The translations under genes were made by a program, and so were the position numbers. 9,385 nucleotides of DNA from PVC group bacterium (GTDB lineage Bacteria > Verrucomicrobiota > Kiritimatiellia > CAIKKV01 > PXCX01), in NCBI GenBank assembly GCA_003565195.1, contig PXCX01000067.1, positions 1 to 9,385 of the forward strand. The letters are read 5' to 3'. Under the pieces are notes generated by a model. The model had not been told where the DNA came from, searched no databases, and saw nothing but the letters and a program-made list of their open reading frames with translations. Below, one piece after another: positions 8,078-9,385 of this stretch (its first letter is position 1; each line of letters begins with the position of its first letter).

Positions 8078-8159
8078 TTAGGAGCTATATATATCGGCGA
8101 TTCCTGACCTGAATGGCTCTTGCTTAAGAGGTTTTTACATAATATTTCGATTTGCGTGG

Positions 8160-8467
8160 CGTGCCATTGAATGACGAAACACCCAAATACCCACATGTCA
8201 CGGCGTAGCGCGAAGCGCGTAGACGGAAGCACGAAAATGGACGGATGTGGCGATAAAGCCCGCAAGAAGCCGTAAGGTTTGGAATAGCGCACCGCTTTGT
8301 TCGAGGAGTCGTTTATTGATTACCTGAAAGCTGCATCTAATCTTTGCGAAAATCTGCCGGGGGTAAAATCTACGGGTTCGGATTTCAGACTTCCGATTTC
8401 TTTCGGACTTCCGTCTGCGCGCTTCGCGCTACGCCGTGACACGTGGGTATTTCGTCATTGTGGCACG
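8160..8467. repeat. Large imperfect inverted-repeat element (REP- or MITE-like)
   Basis: The core left arm (8187-8229) and right arm (8450-8408 read in reverse complement) match at 41 of 43 bases. Similarity continues outward to about 8160 and 8467 with small indels; both sides carry CGTGCCA and AATGACGAA. The arms enclose about 178 bases with no convincing gene. Each arm contains GTCACGGCGTAGCGCGAAGC, with its own small GCGC-GAA-GCGC hairpin. The whole could fold into a long hairpin as RNA or single-stranded DNA. No transposase is encoded. Similar GCGTAGCGCGAAGCGCG and AGACGGAAG blocks are, from memory, scattered in intergenic regions of some environmental bacterial genomes, so this is more likely a dispersed repeat than a unique site. 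No target-site duplication is obvious. Confidence 0.75.
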
Positions 8468-8521
8468 TTTTGTCAGCGTGCTCATAATGCACATCCATTT
8501 GCGGCGATAATATAGCAGCAC

Positions 8522-8535
8522 GACGTTGCAACGTC
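8522..8535. repeat. Perfect 14-base palindrome
   Basis: GACGTTGCAACGTC is its own reverse complement. It could be a binding site for a dimeric regulator, but there is no supporting promoter nearby and no second copy in the window. Confidence 0.4.
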
Positions 8536-8559
8536 AAGACGTTTATAGGGTGGACTATC

Positions 8560-8587
8560 CCCGAAAAATCGCAAGCGATTTTCCGGG
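8560..8587. repeat. Stem-loop with 13-position stem
   Basis: The inverted repeat CCCGAAAAATCGC / GCGATTTTCCGGG pairs at 12 of 13 positions around an AA centre, the only mismatch being A8564 against C8583. No T-tract follows on the plus strand, so it is not a clear terminator in that direction. No known gene ends here. Confidence 0.45.
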
Positions 8588-8768
8588 AATGTTGAAATCA
8601 TCTAGGGGAACAACGGAAAAGTGCTTTTTTCAGGCCTGTCAGAAAGTGAAATAGTGGTTTCCAAAAAACCCGTGTCATCGAAAAAAAAACCAACCGGTCC
8701 TTCCGGAACTAGTGCCGAACTTCTCATCCGCGATTGCGACCGATAGCGCGATTCGAAGAGATTCGAGT

Positions 8769-8789
8769 GTACGAGTAAGCGTACGAGTA
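8769..8789 (+). repeat. Short direct repeat GTACGAGTA (two copies)
   Basis: GTACGAGTA occurs at 8769-8777 and 8781-8789, a 12-base period, next to a related GATTCGA pair just upstream. It is a minor low-complexity patch; two copies cannot be called a regulatory array. Confidence 0.3.
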
Positions 8790-8825
8790 CGTTTTTTACT
8801 TTCCATGCAGTATCTATGAACTGGC

Positions 8826-8848
8826 AACGCTCACTGATCGAGCGTTTT
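8826..8848 (+). repeat. Stem-loop followed by four T (weak terminator-like)
   Basis: AACGCTC and GAGCGTT form a perfect 7-base stem around a 7-base loop, and four T in total end the structure. The T-run is short and no gene upstream on the plus strand needs terminating, so a terminator role is doubtful. It lies just before the LRR fragment. Confidence 0.25.
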
Positions 8849-8864
8849 CCGCTGGCCTGTTATC

Positions 8865-9119
8865 ATGTATCCCGTACTTGTGCACCCACCCACCCGTAGC
8901 GCTGACATGCTTCAGCTTAAAGACCTCAAGAGTCTGCGAACGCTGATTATCGAACCAACATATAGAAGGCTCACCAATGATCACCTTGCTCCGCTAAAGG
9001 ACCTGAAAAATCTCAGGACACTTGTCATTGACGGCGGATGGGAATCCGAAATGCGATTGCGCCATGCCTTAGCGTGCCGAACACACAGCCCTGACGTTGG
9101 TGCTGTCGTTGGTGCTTGA
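8865..9119 (+). pseudogene. Leucine-rich-repeat protein fragment (probable gene remnant)
   Basis: An 84-residue frame holds two LRR units with a period of 26 residues: LKDLKSLRTLIIEPTYRRLT then LKDLKNLRTLVIDGG (units begin near residues 18 and 44). LRR proteins with this LKxLxxLRTL pattern are common in Planctomycetes and Verrucomicrobia, normally with many more repeats and a signal or other domain. Here there are only two repeats, no signal peptide, no ribosome site before the ATG, and a C-terminal tail after about residue 60 with no repeat character. The stop codon overlaps the -35 box of the next gene. The simplest reading is the surviving end of a larger LRR gene; a real small protein is less likely. 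No frameshift that would restore more repeats was found. Confidence 0.45.
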
Positions 9120-9149
9120 CAAAAATATCAATAGTGATACTATATCACC
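9116..9149 (+). promoter_or_regulatory. hicA promoter with overlapping operator-like palindromes
   Basis: A perfect -35 TTGACA (9116-9121) and a -10-like TACTAT (9138-9143) are 16 bases apart. The half-sites TATCA (9126-9130), TGATA (9135-9139) and TATCA (9143-9147) alternate in orientation, giving two overlapping palindromes; the second is GTGATActaTATCAC (9134-9148). They cover the spacer and the -10, as an autorepressor operator would. Family knowledge: HicB-type antitoxins repress their own operon. The start codon at 9150 is 6 bases after the -10, so the transcript may have no leader; no Shine-Dalgarno is visible. Confidence 0.65.
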
Positions 9150-9385
9150 ATGACAAATGTTAGCGACATTGTCGAGCAGATGCGGCAGACGCCGAAGGGC
9201 ATTCGGTTCACCGATGCCTGCCGCGTCTGTGATTACTTTTTCGGTAAGCCCCGGCAGAAGGGATCAAACCACCGGATTTACAAGACCATTTGGCAAGGCG
9301 ACCCAAGGGTCAACATTCAGAACGTCAAGGGCAAAGCCAAGGCGTATCAGGTCAGACAGATACTGAGAGCGATTGAAAGGTTGGA
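9150..9385 (+). CDS. hicA: HicA-like toxin (mRNA interferase), 3' end cut by window edge
   Basis: The frame is open from the ATG at 9150 to the window end (78 codons); HicA-type proteins are about 60-90 residues, so only a few are probably missing. Key features: VRF-like IRFTDACRVCDYFFGKPRQ (18-36), GSNH (38-41) with His41 at the position of the HicA catalytic histidine, a hydrophobic strand HRIYKTIW, and DPRVNIQNVKGKAKAYQVRQ (51-70). These match, from memory, a well-populated HicA subfamily with GSSH, DPRVNIQ and GKAKPYQVRQ motifs. Family knowledge: HicA is a small RNA-binding fold toxin that cleaves mRNA and is neutralised by HicB, usually encoded directly downstream. That gene would lie outside this window. 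The ATG is right for the family and sits at the expected transcription start. Confidence 0.75.
   Translation, partial: MTNVSDIVEQMRQTPKGIRFTDACRVCDYFFGKPRQKGSNHRIYKTIWQGDPRVNIQNVKGKAKAYQVRQILRAIERL

Larger units (their letters stand above)
8066..8864. other. About 800-base intergenic region without a convincing gene
   Basis: This region lies between the minus-strand operon and the plus-strand LRR/hicA side. It contains the large inverted-repeat element, a 14-base palindrome, two stem-loops, A- and T-rich tracts near 8625 and 8680, and short GTACGAGTA repeats. Short open frames here start at GTG or TTG, lie mostly inside the inverted repeat and have no ribosome sites. I see no tRNA, rRNA or transposase. 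Confidence 0.6.

Noticed and set aside
8062..8292. A 76-residue minus-strand open frame upstream of the MBOAT
   Set aside because: It begins with GTG, has no ribosome site, contains the left arm of the inverted repeat and overlaps the proposed operon promoter; the residues read like translated repeat DNA.
8297..8515. A 72-residue plus-strand open frame with a helical-looking start (FEESFIDYLKAASNLCENLP)
   Set aside because: It begins with TTG, has no ribosome site, and its second half is the right arm of the inverted repeat. The first part might be a decayed gene fragment, but I cannot identify it.
8769..8789. Direct repeats considered as a CRISPR or iteron array
   Set aside because: There are only two 9-base copies with a 3-base gap; no spacer structure and no associated genes are present.
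8826..8848. Intrinsic terminator on the plus strand
   Set aside because: The stem is 7 bases with only four T following, and there is no plus-strand gene upstream that would end here.

Overview
The window looks like a stretch of chromosome from a Gram-negative (diderm) bacterium of moderate-to-high GC. The diderm call rests on one protein that carries a signal peptide, TPRs and a C-terminal beta-barrel-like region ending in phenylalanine. I cannot name the organism. The extragenic inverted repeat and the planctomycete/Verrucomicrobia-style LRR fragment suggest an environmental lineage such as the PVC group, but this is a weak impression from memory.

Positions 1-8005 are one minus-strand gene cluster, probably an operon read from right to left. 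In transcription order it holds: an AlgI-type MBOAT O-acyltransferase (8005-6587); a small single-pass membrane protein (6561-6292); a DUF459/COG2845-like SGNH hydrolase (6149-5439); a 1102-residue protein combining TPRs, a NodB/PgaB-like deacetylase domain that has lost its key catalytic residues, and an outer-membrane barrel (5442-2134); and a paralog with TPRs and an apparently intact PgaB-like deacetylase (2128 to beyond position 1). The last three genes are packed tightly: an ATGA stop/start overlap, then a 5-base gap.

Read together, the cluster looks like a surface-polysaccharide modification and export module. The MBOAT would pass acyl groups across the inner membrane. The SGNH protein, perhaps with the small membrane protein, would place them on the polymer. 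The TPR-deacetylase protein would remove N-acetyl groups, and the barrel protein would form the outer-membrane exit, much as PgaA and PgaB do for poly-N-acetylglucosamine. No glycosyltransferase/synthase (PgaC-like) is visible; if present, it lies outside the window, most likely beyond position 1.

Positions 8066-8864 contain no convincing gene. They hold a large imperfect inverted-repeat element (about 8160-8467, 41 of 43 bases matching in the core arms), a perfect 14-base palindrome, two stem-loops and a short direct repeat. Positions 8865-9119 encode a two-repeat leucine-rich-repeat fragment that looks like a gene remnant. The right edge carries an almost complete hicA-like toxin gene on the plus strand. 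Its promoter overlaps alternating TATCA/TGATA half-sites and places the start codon about where transcription should begin. An antitoxin gene (hicB) would be expected just past the window end.
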